Assembly: GCA_964030475.1 (NCBI GenBank)
Contig: CAXIPT010000008.1
Location: forward strand, 1,305,634-1,369,633
From: Tethya wilhelma
Taxonomy: Eukaryota; Porifera; Demospongiae; Tethyida; Tethyidae
Direction: 5' to 3'
DNA: 64,000 nt
In this document: positions 12,601-20,850 of the stretch, in pieces
Layout: each line of letters starts with the position of its first letter
Numbering within the stretch: position 1 is the first letter of the stretch
Notes under the pieces: generated by a model
The model's input: only the letters and a program-made list of their open reading frames with translations
Told to the model about the DNA's origin: nothing
Database searches by the model: none
Made by a program: the position numbers and the translations under genes

Positions 12601-15600
12601 AATGGTCGTCAACTAAAATTTCCCGATCTATGGTAGATCAAGATAGTGGTGTACAGACACATAAATTAGTATACCGTAAAAATGACCGCCAGATCACTGA
12701 ACTTAGTCAGTTGGCTAATGATTTTGAGATGTAGTTTATCAGCAAGCGTACTGCAAGTATTTAGTACAACTAAAGACTGTATTGAGCATTTGCGAGTTTT
12801 TGAAAAAGCAATTTTCTATGGACAAACATTTAGACATAATTACCAAGACTTAAGTACAGGAGTGATACTAGTCCAGCTGGGCCACACAAAAATGCTGAGA
12901 TTGAGACCAGACCCTTTTCCCATGTGCATGTAAGAGGCTGGCTACGTTGTAATCAAAAGAACTGGAAAGGCATGGCTGACCGAAGAGTGCATTGTTGAGA
13001 ATATTCTTAGAAAATGGACATCAACAAGCGTAGAAAATGTATGGTCACATTTACCAACGTTATGTGTACACATTCTTATCAGTTATTTGTAATTGGTTAA
13101 GACTCGATTGAATAGAATACAAAGTAACTCAGCCTTCTCTGTTACTTACAAGAAAATCCACGCATTTTAATGAACTCAGAAACGTTCTAATTAAGAAGGG
13201 TTGGTATAGGCTATAAAAGAAAGACAGCTAGCCACTATTCCATTGCGTATAGCTCTGCTCATACAAAAAAAATCAAGTCAATAATACTTCAAAAGAATCA
13301 AGTCAATACTACCACAATGAAGGCACCGATGGTGCACAAGCCTTGGCACACTCAACTTGTATAATTGTTAGTGCACTGATATACATACTGAGTCAGTTAT
13401 GTATGAATGCACCAAGAAAACTAACCCAGGTTCAAGTAGCCACATAACTGTGATGAAGCAGCACAAGTCACCTAGTACAGCTGGTTAGAAAAAAAATCTT
13501 GAGATCTAGCTGATTCGAGCTCAGACTTTTAAATGCTCTTACCACTAAGCTACTAGAACTCACTGGCAATGGATCAGAGACTAGCACGTACTGGAATGCT
13601 CAACAAATAGTACGACCGAGTCAGTGGCCACGCATGTAGCCAATGCCTGGTCACACTAGAAAATCTATTCATGCCAATACATCTATGCTTACACAGAAAG
13701 CAGGCCAACTTCTGTCCGTCTTGCCAAGCAACACTAACGATAACCAACAACGACAGCACAAGGAGCACCATGGCACGAGCATCATCGAATTTAACACGGA
13801 TTCTAGATAACGCACACTAGATTAGTAGGCGTGGCCTCGAAGCTACTACTAAAGCTAAGCGCTAAACTTACAAAGCCTCAAATCTTAGCAACTAGTGTTT
13901 TGGACAGCAAATAATGTAAGATCATTTAGATTTATGAACGTAAGTACCATCAATTTTGTCGCTAGAGCTGCCTTTCGTGAGATTTCGATTGAACCGGCAG
14001 ACAAATGAAAATGACTACCTCCGTAATTCTCTGCACGTGCTTTGCAGACAAAACGATTACCGCGCTGCGCCAAGGCTCAGTCCATTCCGCCCCTTTATCA
14101 CAACATTATTATCTGACCATGTCTACAAAGCGATGCGAGGAGAAGCGATACACTGTAGCCCTGATACGTGGCACTCGACTCAGCAACAAGGATACTGTAT
14201 GGTCTCCAAAAAGTGGATACATTAATGATGGAGAGAATATCGTTATGGAACCAGTGTCTGGATCAGGTATACATTGCACTTATTTACAAGGGGTGGCAAC
14301 TGCCAGTCACTTAGTACTTGCACCCGTGACCACGGTCAAGAGCAAATGGCAGTTGCTACCCCTTGTATTTAGCTATACTGTAGATTGGCAAATTTTTGCT
14401 TGTAAAATATTTTGCCAGTGAAATTTCGTTCAGTTCAACTTTAGTTGTTGCAGATGGTTCGGTAGAAACTTGACAGCAGTTCAACCACAGACGCTCACGT
14501 TGACAGCACAGCCAACCAGCTAGTAGCCACAGACACACAGCAGAACAATACAGTGCAGCTGCAACTTGCCCACCAGTGGGTGTGGCTCACGTTATACTGC
14601 ATCATAATTTGTCATTTCTGCAGTCTATGTGGAAAAGGTCTATACAATGACGTAATAAATTTAATTTTCATCAGTTTTTTGCGACAAAAATTTCCCAATC
14701 TACATTAATTTTAGTAGTTTTGATAGTTTGTTGACTTTATTTTGCAATGTCATGATGTTTATATGATTTTTTGGATTGTGTCACATGTAACAATCATTTA
14801 TATGTAGATGTGCAACAGTGGGTCATTCGTGAGGACACTGGGGTACCAGGAGTGATTAGAATTAGTCCAAGAAACAACCTCAATATGTTTGTGACCATTA
14901 AAAAAGAGCCACAAAATCACGATCACATCTATTTGAGTTCTGAGATAACGGGATTTGGCCCATCAGGTACAATGCATATAACATGCATGCATGCTACATG
15001 CGTATATTATACCGTATAGCCGGAAATATTGATTGATATTCAAAGTCCAAATAGTCAAATTTAAATCCAGCAATATTTTGACTGGGGTATATGCATGTAG
15101 GCAACATATCTCAATTTTACACACAAGATTACTTCATTGTTTATACGTAAGTCTTGCAATTTAACCCAGGTTGCCTGCTTATACTTTACCCACTTAACTA
15201 GCCAAATGATTGGGTCAGGTATGAATTCGAACCATTATTATATCATACTATGACAGATCATTATTTGAACCATATCAGCTAGCATAATGACAGGGTGCAT
15301 GAAGGATGAAAATGAAGCAGTTATGTGCCGAAATTGAGATATGCAGCCTTGTTTCCTAACTTCTTTTACAGCACTGCCCATTGCTACTTAGTCTAGCAAG
15401 CCTTTACCTAGACCCTCCTCTTACTACGCTCAGCGCATGTATATAATAATTATGATGGGAAGAAGGGTCTAGGCTCGCTAGACAAATTGTTACACAACTC
15501 ATTTTTATGAAACTTTTACTGCTTAATACTAAGTCGGTCTCACTTATAAAACAGCTCAACAACAGTTGTGGCAGCTCAGCCCTTGTATCAACTGGCCAAG

Positions 15601-17305
15601 TGGGTTCCTGGTCATGAACTACATCCCAACCAGCAATCTTGTGGTGGACGTTCCGTATGGACAACTAGGACAACCGCTGCAGATGTGGCCTCGAAACGAT
15701 GGCGGTGAGCAAGGATTCTACTTTGAGATTGTGGATTACATGTACTGCTAATACTATATGAATGATCTGACTCTTATTGGACTTATAATTGTAGTGTTGT
15801 AGAAGGAATATAGATCAAGCTAGTGGTGTATAAACACATAAATTAGTATACCATAAAAATGACAATAATTATATGGATATGAATTGGGCAATGCAATAAA
15901 TTATTAGATCCAGATGAATGTGCTAATTATTTAATATAGCAGGATATCATTAGCAAAGAGATTGATTGACCTTTGAAGAAAGGTTGCATTGGAAGACTGT
16001 ATAGGGCAGGCAGGTCATTAGTTCTAAACAGTAGGTTTATTAATGGGTGTTAGTACTACAAACCCTACGTAGGTGACAGCATGTGTACAGTGTGTTACTG
16101 CATGTAGTCAGTTTGAATGTGTGCCTGTTCCATCCAGAAGTGATAAACACAGACAGTAAACAGCAAAGTAGCAGTAAGAATGCAACATAAGTTTAAAAAA
16201 AAAACACTTCATTCAAAGCAGTGGATTTTCCTAAAACTGTCTGCTTTTATCTACTTTCAAATACCGTATAGCGTAAAATTTCCGTTGGTGCAAAATTTCT
16301 TATAAATCGTTTAAAACGTGCCCAAAATTTTTTGGGTAGTTTCAAATTTCGTATATGCCAGCACGCGCTCGTATAAAGTAAATGCGGAAGTTAAATTTTC
16401 GCAGTTTTAATTTTCGTATATTCGAACGGCATACGAAAAATATGAAAATTTCCACTATACAAAAATTTCCTGCTATACGATACCTACCAACTAAGCAACT
16501 AAGGTGTATTGTGTTCATCAATGTGGCAATTTGAGTTTGCTAACTTGAAGCTTCAAATCTCCTTCAATGAGTGTCTATTGCTAGCTTCTCATCATTTTGC
16601 TGTTTTTTTTCTGCTTTACACATGGATATATAAATTATAGTCTTGTAGCAGAGACACTTGCTTGACTTATATAGCAATAATGAACATACCAATGAGCATG
16701 CCATAGGCCTATGGTGCTAAGTGTGATGCTATAGAGCAACACATCAGCTCACAACTATTAGAATATGCTGCTCTCTAGATAACGCACACTACTTGTGTTC
16801 AGTATATTGGGCATATCAATGGACGCAGTCTTGAAGATATATGTAAATGCTCAGAGAAGCACACAAGTCTCAGCATTTTGCAATTGAGATACTGACAGAA
16901 TGAGACACGAAAATCACAACCCTCTGTGTATACAGGGTTCTCACAAAAACACTTTGCTCACACCTTTCTGCACGTCCCACACTATAGCAGTATTGTCCAC
17001 TGATCCAGAGACGATGTAATTGGAGTCAGGTGACCAGCACAAGTCGTAGATGTCCTCCAGATGACCCCTGAGGATCTTGACTATGGTCCAGTTCTCCTTG
17101 CCACCACTGGGGGAGTCCTCCCGAGAGACCAGGTTCCCCCCTCCCCCAGGACTGGCAGTTCCCTCGGCCAGCCTCCACAGACACACCACCGAGTCTATAG
17201 AAGAGAGATTAGATTTCAACATGTGGAGTCTGTACAAGGGAATGGGTCAATCAGTGTGTGTCTTACGTACCGTCTCCAGCAGATGCCAGTAGTTCACCTG
17301 GTGTA

Positions 17306-17349
<44 letters not shown>

Positions 17350-18036
17350 AAACTGCAACACAACGTGACAGTAGTGACACTTATATGGTTTGATTTGCTG
17401 ATATGGGCAGACTCAGTGAGATGGCATACCACTGTGCATGCACACACACTCAAAAGTGAAAATTCAATAAGATTTACCATATAGCACAAAAATTTGGTGG
17501 ATTGGCAGATTGGCGATTTTGGTAAGGACTGCCAATATTAAATCTGCCAAACAGTCATGTTTGTGCAACACGCACGGATTACATTGTATTGCCCATACAC
17601 TACTGCCAAAATAAAAATCCACCAATCATGACATTTTTAACAATCTGCCAAATTTAATTCCTGCAAATATTTTGTGCTATACGGCATGTATATACGTACC
17701 ATTTGGTGAAAATCGTACGACATTGACAGACTTGGTGTGACGAGAGAGACTGCATACGTACACCATCCTCAGCTTCTCCTCTTCCACTGCCACCCTCCAC
17801 ATCTGGAGGGAACAAACACCAGGAGAAAGAAAGAAAGACCATAGTAAGGGTGAACAAAAATAGGGAGTGCCAATCAGAGAGAAATACTTCATTTTATTAT
17901 CATGAGTTTGCACTACCTTCACGTCATTATCTGCCCCTCCGGTGACTAGTCTCCACAGTGGACCGTTCCTGTGGAAGTGGGCGCTCAACACGGGCTCCTT
18001 GTTGTGCCACACAATCTCTGGAGTGATCAGTTTCAT
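4951..18036 (-). CDS. CHAF1B: Chromatin assembly factor 1 subunit B (p60), WD40 histone chaperone
   Basis: CAF-1 deposits H3-H4 on newly replicated DNA; p60 is its WD40 subunit. Complement of 17917..18036, 17700..17802, 17271..17297 (27-nt microexon), 16964..17194, 6705..6877, 6507..6609, 6365..6434, 6062..6169, 5856..5981 and 4951..5776 gives 628 residues (human is about 560). The start [15 protein letters not shown] matches the family start exactly, so the upstream in-frame extension is not used. Landmarks: [97 protein letters not shown]. The tail holds two Arg-Arg motifs (RRIRPTTI near 476, RRVNFITL near 576) resembling the ASF1-binding B motifs. The intron 6878..16963 is about 10.1 kb and contains three nested genes; the phase (G|GT) and the homology across it are continuous. 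Confidence 0.93.
6218..6325. mobile_element. Short hairpin MITE-like element in a CHAF1B intron
   Basis: The ends are inverted repeats: GTAGCCTCATAAACCAGGCC on the left and, read on the other strand, TAGCCTCGTAAACCACGCC on the right. A shorter inner inverted repeat (TTGCTAAGTGC / ACTTAGCAATAAG) forms the tip. No coding capacity. Similar GTAGCCTC-ended hairpins occur near 36009. Confidence 0.55.
6619..6652. repeat. (CA)n microsatellite beside a CHAF1B acceptor
   Basis: Seventeen CA units lie in the 95-bp intron before the CHAF1B exon 6507..6609. In the sense direction they place a (TG)n tract about 9 bases before the acceptor. Confidence 0.9.
6878..7584. other. 3' segment of the large CHAF1B intron, before the nested kinase gene
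   Basis: AT-rich non-coding DNA with no convincing gene. It carries the left copy of the repeat that also lies downstream of the kinase gene, and it must contain the promoter of that gene. No clear TATA box at a convincing distance was found. Confidence 0.5.
7228..7286. repeat. Left flanking repeat of the kinase-kelch gene
   Basis: About 59 bp in direct orientation with 9734..9794, roughly 75-80% identical by eye. Shared blocks are GGTTGTTTA, CATGATGCT, GTTATGA and TTTTAGAAAATTTTCA. The pair brackets the nested kinase gene. Confidence 0.6.
7585..9723 (+). CDS. Kinase-like domain, coiled coil and kelch repeats; probable pseudokinase
   Basis: A single-exon gene of 712 residues nested in the CHAF1B intron on the opposite strand. 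Residues 18-305 form a protein kinase fold: Gly loop [10 protein letters not shown] (24-33), Lys45 in CAAKLI, DFG at 171-173 and MSPEAL in the APE position. The HRD motif reads His-Gln-His at 151-153, so the catalytic Asp is replaced by His; phosphotransfer is therefore doubtful. The following Ser-Ser-Asn-Asn-Val-Leu-Leu is typical of tyrosine-kinase-like domains. Residues about 310-395 are a Gln/Glu/Lys-rich coiled coil. From about 425 onward there are at least five kelch blades, marked by Gly-Gly pairs (VGGV, IGGN, MGGD, IGGR, VGGY). Kelch beta-propellers bind protein partners. The start ATG is the first in frame. The physiological role is unknown. Confidence 0.85.
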   Translation: MARRPDNELGFSFANVQIFRDQKLGHGSYGAVYKAKCDSLPCAAKLIHPRRFSTNLQAPKKVSLPDKEHGQRIEAECRFLSHIKHPNIVQYLGVYRDPKTNIPMLLLELMDESLTHFLEKSQITVLYHLQVNILHDTALALAFLHSNGITHQHMSSNNVLLIAGSRAKVTDFGMSTLTHVTASQHASLIQSLGTPDYMSPEALEEPPVYSEKMDCFSFGVLTIQVITRQSPKPMDRFQTMSLSHPTEPSRRHQALIHIPEEKRRQSHISLIPATHPLRQIALSCIKDKDTERPTAKELCQTLEQLKSTQVYASSVQQVRERECQIRTQRQTIKEKDEQIQNNLQKIQEKERQLQSTQQEIQLLQQMLELKNRQVIELQQGTAKHGEAKTHPSKIQPQLQQTLTEEQTEAKKKPELPLKWRMGPRAPSRVIRGSSAIIGNIVHVNSYGDRNIYSFNYSTSMWSTSLKCPYPRSTLTAIKNTLTTVGGVNTNKLFTYRDHKWMRPYPPMPTARQSATVVSTTTYVAVIGGNDGSDQRLDCVEVLDIADRQWSTAAQLPFRTYRASATLCGDTIYLMGGDTPYGSNNAYSVLSCQFSELLQSSRHRTQTQPSPSTVSTPSKVWHHHSDLPVSYSACVTVRGKVLAIGGRLRDTQRKYTTSIYKLNMETKEWCHKSDVNIGRSECLATTLPDNHLLVVGGYTGDNCTDETEIATTS
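9734..9794. repeat. Right flanking repeat of the kinase-kelch gene
   Basis: Direct-orientation partner of 7228..7286. It begins about 10 bp after the kinase stop codon, so it may be 3' UTR. Confidence 0.6.
10674..10680 (+). promoter_or_regulatory. TATA box of lectin-like gene 1
   Basis: TATAAAA in the block GGCTATAAAAGAAAGACAGCTA, which is preserved in copy 2 at 13212. It lies 120 bp before the chosen start codon, so transcription would begin near 10705. Confidence 0.5.
10794..12400 (+). CDS. (QxW)3 ricin-B-like beta-trefoil protein, copy 1
   Basis: Exons 10794..10923, 11214..11372 and 12204..12400 give 161 residues with no signal peptide, so the product is probably cytosolic. Three Gln-x-Trp signatures ([19 protein letters not shown]) are spaced as in ricin-B-type beta-trefoils, one per lobe, although sugar-binding residues cannot be assigned. 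The ATG at 10794 was chosen because the match with copy 2 begins at its fourth codon; the frame is open upstream to another ATG at 10620. Both introns carry MITE-type sequence. Nested in the CHAF1B intron on the opposite strand. Sugar binding is inferred only from the fold signature. Confidence 0.65.
10951..11127. mobile_element. MITE-like element in intron 1 of lectin gene 1
   Basis: Imperfect inverted ends TACAATAGATCAGGAAATTT and AAATTTCCCAATCTACAGTA, with AT-rich inner sequence containing TTTAATTTTCG. A related element sits at the same place in copy 2 (14376..14706), so insertion predates the duplication. Confidence 0.5.
11416..11618. mobile_element. TACCGTATA-ended MITE in intron 2 of lectin gene 1
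   Basis: Left end TACCGTATAACAAG, right end CTAGCTATACGGTA (inverted). The copy-2 intron keeps the left end (TACCGTATAGCCGG near 15009) but has lost the right half, so the element is older than the duplication. Confidence 0.65.
12462..12633. mobile_element. TA-target MITE present only in copy 1 (paralogous empty site in copy 2)
   Basis: A 172-bp element with inverted ends CTGTAGATTGTGAAATTTT and (opposite strand) CCATAGATCGGGAAATTTT, flanked by TA. At the matching place in copy 2 (15811) the sequence reads GAATATAGATCAAG, exactly the site without the element and with one TA. This is direct evidence of insertion, or precise loss, after the duplication. The TA target suggests Tc1/mariner-type mobilisation. 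Confidence 0.8.
13212..13218 (+). promoter_or_regulatory. TATA box block of copy 2, separated from exon 1
   Basis: The same TATAAAA block as at 10674, but 907 bp from the start codon because of extra DNA. Either a 5' UTR intron bridges the gap, or gene 2 uses another promoter nearer 14000. Confidence 0.4.
13496..13570 (-). mobile_element. tRNA-derived SINE-like fragment
   Basis: On the minus strand an A-box-like TAGCTTAGTGG (13542..13552) is followed after 21 nt by a B-box-like GCTCGAATC (13512..13520). Spacing and order fit an RNA polymerase III internal promoter, but the flanks do not fold into a full tRNA, so this is a tRNA-derived repeat or pseudogene. It lies in the DNA found only in copy 2. 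Confidence 0.45.
14119..15751 (+). CDS. (QxW)3 ricin-B-like beta-trefoil protein, copy 2
   Basis: Exons 14119..14266, 14808..14966 and 15555..15751 give 167 residues; exons 2 and 3 have the same lengths as in copy 1. The N-terminus differs ([18 protein letters not shown]), after which identity with copy 1 is high. The three Q-x-W signatures are kept, and most substitutions fall in loops ([11 protein letters not shown] against [11 protein letters not shown]). Both reading frames are intact, which argues that both copies are functional or recently duplicated. It has no signal peptide. Confidence 0.65.
14376..14706. mobile_element. MITE-like element in intron 1 of lectin gene 2
   Basis: Inverted ends TACTGTAGATTGGCAAATTTT and AAATTTCCCAATCTACAT, the same family as 12462..12633. 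It is orthologous by position to 10951..11127 but enlarged by about 150 bp of inner sequence. Confidence 0.6.
15389..15483. mobile_element. Short hairpin element (GTCTAGC-ended)
   Basis: Left arm TAGTCTAGCAAGCCTTTACC followed by TAGACCCT; right arm AGGGTCTAGGCTCGCTAGAC in inverted orientation. A truncated left arm sits at the same place in copy 1 near 12080. The ends resemble the hairpin at 25814. Confidence 0.55.
15863..16963. other. 5' segment of the large CHAF1B intron
   Basis: Non-coding, AT-rich, no gene seen. It contains the MITE at 16262..16482; the rest shows no structure I can name. Confidence 0.5.
16262..16482. mobile_element. TACCGTATAGC-ended MITE
   Basis: Inverted ends TACCGTATAGCGTAAAATTTCC and GGAAATTTTTG-type right end closing in CCTGCTATACGATA. 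About 221 bp with several internal TTTTCG/CGAAAA arms, in the CHAF1B intron. Confidence 0.7.
17310..17346. repeat. (GT)n microsatellite before the CHAF1B microexon acceptor
   Basis: In the sense (minus) direction this is an (AC)n tract ending a few bases before the acceptor of the 27-nt exon at 17271..17297. It occupies the place of the polypyrimidine tract. Confidence 0.85.
17475..17685. mobile_element. TACCATATAGC-ended MITE in a CHAF1B intron
   Basis: Left end TACCATATAGCACAAAAATTTGG; right end CAAATATTTTGTGCTATACGG, inverted. About 211 bp, between the second and third coding exons, with no coding potential. Confidence 0.7.
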
Positions 18037-18181
18037 GACTGATTGATGGATGGCTGCTTTCTGACTCTTGATCCAAAAGGCGAAAATGTTATTTCCCGCC
18101 AAACCGCGCCGATTTCATCCAATCAGCTTACAAGTTCATGTCACATGCTCCAACAAAATTACGGGAGTTTACGGATTCAGC
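18037..18181. promoter_or_regulatory. Divergent CHAF1B / SET-gene promoter with E2F site
   Basis: 145 bp separate the two start codons. The palindromic TTTCCCGCCAAA at 18092..18103 matches the E2F consensus TTTSSCGC and lies in a locally GC-rich stretch. Vertebrate CAF-1 p60 is a replication-linked, E2F-responsive gene, so the site makes biological sense. Function is inferred. Confidence 0.7.
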
Positions 18182-18967
18182 ATGGCAGAAGCAAGTGAAC
18201 ATGCACCACCAGAATACATCCACATTGAGAGCTGTGTTGCTGGCCCAGGCTCCTCTCTCGAGCTGGGCTCTGACTCCCTCTACCCTGGCTGCCAATGCGA
18301 GGGTCACTGTGTGAGCAACAGAGGTGGTTCCTGCCTTTGCAGAGTGGCATATGATGAGAAGAGTGGACACTTACTTGATGAATATCTACTGCCTGACTCT
18401 CCACCTCTCTTTGAGTGCAATTCCAAATGTACATGCAGTGATAAATGCCCTAATAGAACGACACAACATCCTGCTACATTGCATTTGAATGTGTTTGAAA
18501 CTATACAAAAGGGTTTTGGCATACGCTCCACACACCCCATTCAAAGAGGAACATTTGTCGGAGAATACATTGGAGAGGTGATATCAAAGGACCAAGCAAC
18601 AAAGCGACTTCAAACCCTCACTGATACTGACTCGTGTTATATTCTTCAGTTCCGAGAACACATGGCCAGTGGGATGGTGTTGACTACAAACATTGACGCT
18701 ACATGTAAAGGTAACTTGATGAGATTTGTGAATCATTCGTGCTCTCCCAACCTCACCATGATAGCTGTTAGGAGTGACTCTATTGTCCCCAGACTGTGTC
18801 TGTTTGCCAATAGAGACATTAGTGGTTTAGAGGAGCTGTGTTTCAGCTACTCTGGGAGGACAGTTGGGTGTGAGGTTACATCCGCTCAGCATGGAGTACA
18901 ATTGGGTAGGAAGCCATGTTTATGTGGAGCTGTGAATTGTGTTGGGTTCTTACCTTTGCAAGTTTGA
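18182..18967 (+). CDS. SETMAR-like SET-domain histone lysine methyltransferase
   Basis: A single exon of 261 residues. The ATG at 18182 is used; an upstream in-frame stretch has no ATG aligned with the family. Pre-SET cysteines (GCQCEGHC, SCLCRV, FECNSKCTCSDKCPNR) bind a zinc cluster. The SET core has GFGIRS, FVGEYIGEV, RFVNHSCSPN and EELCFSYSG, and the post-SET has Cys-x-Cys-x4-Cys in PCLCGAVNC. The order and the start AGPGSS resemble the methyltransferase half of SETMAR, but no transposase part follows. The probable substrate is histone H3 lysine (H3K36 or H3K9), not decidable here. Where SETMAR has YDY it reads FSY, keeping the last Tyr. Confidence 0.85.
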   Translation: MAEASEHAPPEYIHIESCVAGPGSSLELGSDSLYPGCQCEGHCVSNRGGSCLCRVAYDEKSGHLLDEYLLPDSPPLFECNSKCTCSDKCPNRTTQHPATLHLNVFETIQKGFGIRSTHPIQRGTFVGEYIGEVISKDQATKRLQTLTDTDSCYILQFREHMASGMVLTTNIDATCKGNLMRFVNHSCSPNLTMIAVRSDSIVPRLCLFANRDISGLEELCFSYSGRTVGCEVTSAQHGVQLGRKPCLCGAVNCVGFLPLQV

Positions 18968-19257
18968 TGATTTATACTGGTTCTGAATTGTGTACGAGTA
19001 CCTCCTGTATCCATCTGTGTGTAGTGCTAATTATTTACAACCTCTTGTAGAATATTCACGATTCCTATGATGTCACTGAAAATTCCCTGAACACGGTAAT
19101 TCATGCCAGAAAAATCTGCTGACTGTTTATCAGCCTGTGTCACTGTCATGGTGGTCATGTACTATGTATGTACTTTCTGGCTGGATGTGTCAGCAAAAAA
19201 GCTCTATTTATAGCTATAGTTTAGAAGTATATGTTACAAACTGCTAGTACTTGGAAA

Positions 19258-19788
19258 ATGGCTAGAGAAACAGATCATGAAATTATTCTTCGTGTTATGA
19301 GAGAGAATGGTGTTGAATGTGAAGATATACCAGAAGAAAATCCTTTTGATTTTAATAGTGTTGACTGTTGGGACTATCTTGATACGATACGTAGAACTTC
19401 AATGAGGTACTTCATTGTTAAAGGATGGGGTAATTTTGTCTGTAGAAACGAAACAGTTCACCCTAGTCGTATGAACAGAACCTGGAATTCAGTTTATGCC
19501 TGGTGTGTTATCGATTTGAAAGAAGCTGACATCATTCACCGATACAAGCAGGACTGTCGTGATTGTGATAAATATCTGGATCCGAAAGATGAAACAAAAT
19601 CTAAAAGCCAAGTACCAAATTTTCCTAAAAAATCAGTTGAAAGGATGGCTGAGTATGCTGTACAGTTGTTTAAGATACGACAGAATCCCGAGATGGCCAA
19701 GCACAGAAGGGGGGGATTCAACAGGAGGCCCCATCTACAAACCTTGTGTCACATGTGCCGTATCCGTGGACAACACTGTGGACGATAA
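19258..19788 (+). CDS. Putative zf-3CxxC zinc-binding protein, copy 1
   Basis: Single exon, 176 residues from the ATG at 19258; an ATG at 19231 would add nine residues not seen in the sister gene. The core VKGWGNFVCRN, then Trp, then QDCRDC (Cys100, Cys103) and LCHMCRIRGQHC (Cys164, Cys167, Cys174) resembles the 3CxxC zinc domain of RTP and ZAR1 proteins, though the first CxxC is reduced to Cys62. No signal peptide or membrane segment. The function is unknown; family assignment is by cysteine pattern and the F-x-C/W spacing. About 60% identical to the gene at 20851. Confidence 0.65.
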   Translation: MARETDHEIILRVMRENGVECEDIPEENPFDFNSVDCWDYLDTIRRTSMRYFIVKGWGNFVCRNETVHPSRMNRTWNSVYAWCVIDLKEADIIHRYKQDCRDCDKYLDPKDETKSKSQVPNFPKKSVERMAEYAVQLFKIRQNPEMAKHRRGGFNRRPHLQTLCHMCRIRGQHCGR

Positions 19789-20850
19789 ATTGTGTAGTAC
19801 TGCATATGTATTGGCACATATACTCTTAGTGTATGATTTCTTTATGAGTTGGCACATTTGGCTTGTAGTTGTATACAATACTATTACTATACCATTGAAG
19901 TTATGGGTAGTTACTCAGTGTCATTATTCATCATCCTGCTTCCTCCCTTTGTTGTTCCCTTCCTTATTGTATTGTGTGATTGAATACATACTGTCACTCA
20001 AAGGGGTAACCCTGGATACAGGCTAGTGATGGTTTGCGTTGTTTACTACCTTTCCCTCTGAGATAAGGATTCTTAGAATAAGTGTGGTTTTGCTTGAGTA
20101 AGTATGCATATAACCTCAACACCAGGTTGCATGTGTACATAAAGTGGCTTGGTACCATGGCAACGGTAGCAGTAGCAGCTATATATCACTTTATTGATTC
20201 AATGGTTCAGTTTGACCAAATTGCTTGGTGAACACATGATAAACACTCCATTTTGCCAACTTACTGGTGTTGTTTAGTTATGATGAAGGTATATTACAGA
20301 ACTGTACATGTTGGTTTACCAGATCAAAGCTAAATTATTTATAGCTAAGTGTAGCAAATTTATATCTTGGTTTTGTAGGAGTCTCAGCCTCTGTGATGGT
20401 ATTAGCATAGAGGTGCTATTTGTGTTCCCTACCATTTGGCTAAATTAAATAAATTGATAGTTCAGGATAATAATGCTTGGCAATTCTATGAAACTTCAAT
20501 GCATTTTGCTTCCTTGTTCACTGATATTGTCTGGTGTTTTCACAATGTTCCTTTATCTGACAATAGTTGAACAGGTACGTTGACTGAGATAACAGTATTC
20601 ATGCTCTGTTAATTCCTGCCATAAGTTCCCTTTTTAATTTGGCAAATTCTTCTGAATGAGACAGTGATGTGTATAAGTCATTCATGCTTGAATGGAATCA
20701 TTACTGACCATATCACCTGACATTATTAGTCATCATTGCATGCATGCCAGCTATGACCTTTGCAAACTCTGTAGCTACTGGTTGTGTGTGTCAGCAAGAA
20801 ACGAAAGAAGTGGACATACCAGATATTATTGTAGCCCCTATAGCTAATAG
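19789..20850. other. Spacer between the two zf-3CxxC genes
   Basis: About 1.06 kb of AT-rich DNA. No coding sequence, inverted repeat or RNA gene was recognised. It must hold the promoter of copy 2. Confidence 0.5.

Larger units (their letters stand above)
9831..12683. repeat. Tandem duplication, copy 1 (contains lectin gene 1)
   Basis: The unit starting ATGGACAA...TTTAGACATAATTAC recurs at 12818. Shared landmarks in order are: GAGACCAGACCCTTTTCCCA, the GAATATTCTTAGAAAATGGAC block, the TATA-box block, three lectin exons and the end AAATTAGTATACC. The unit is about 2.9 kb, wholly inside the CHAF1B intron. Confidence 0.85.
12818..15862. repeat. Tandem duplication, copy 2 (contains lectin gene 2)
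   Basis: Second copy of the unit at 9831..12683. It differs by about 830 bp of extra sequence between the TATA block and exon 1 (13316..14143), by absence of the 12462 MITE, and by a deletion in intron 2. Confidence 0.85.

Noticed and set aside
18068..18181. N-terminal extension of the SET protein
   Set aside because: The open frame starts only at TTG, overlaps the CHAF1B promoter with its E2F site, and does not align with the family.
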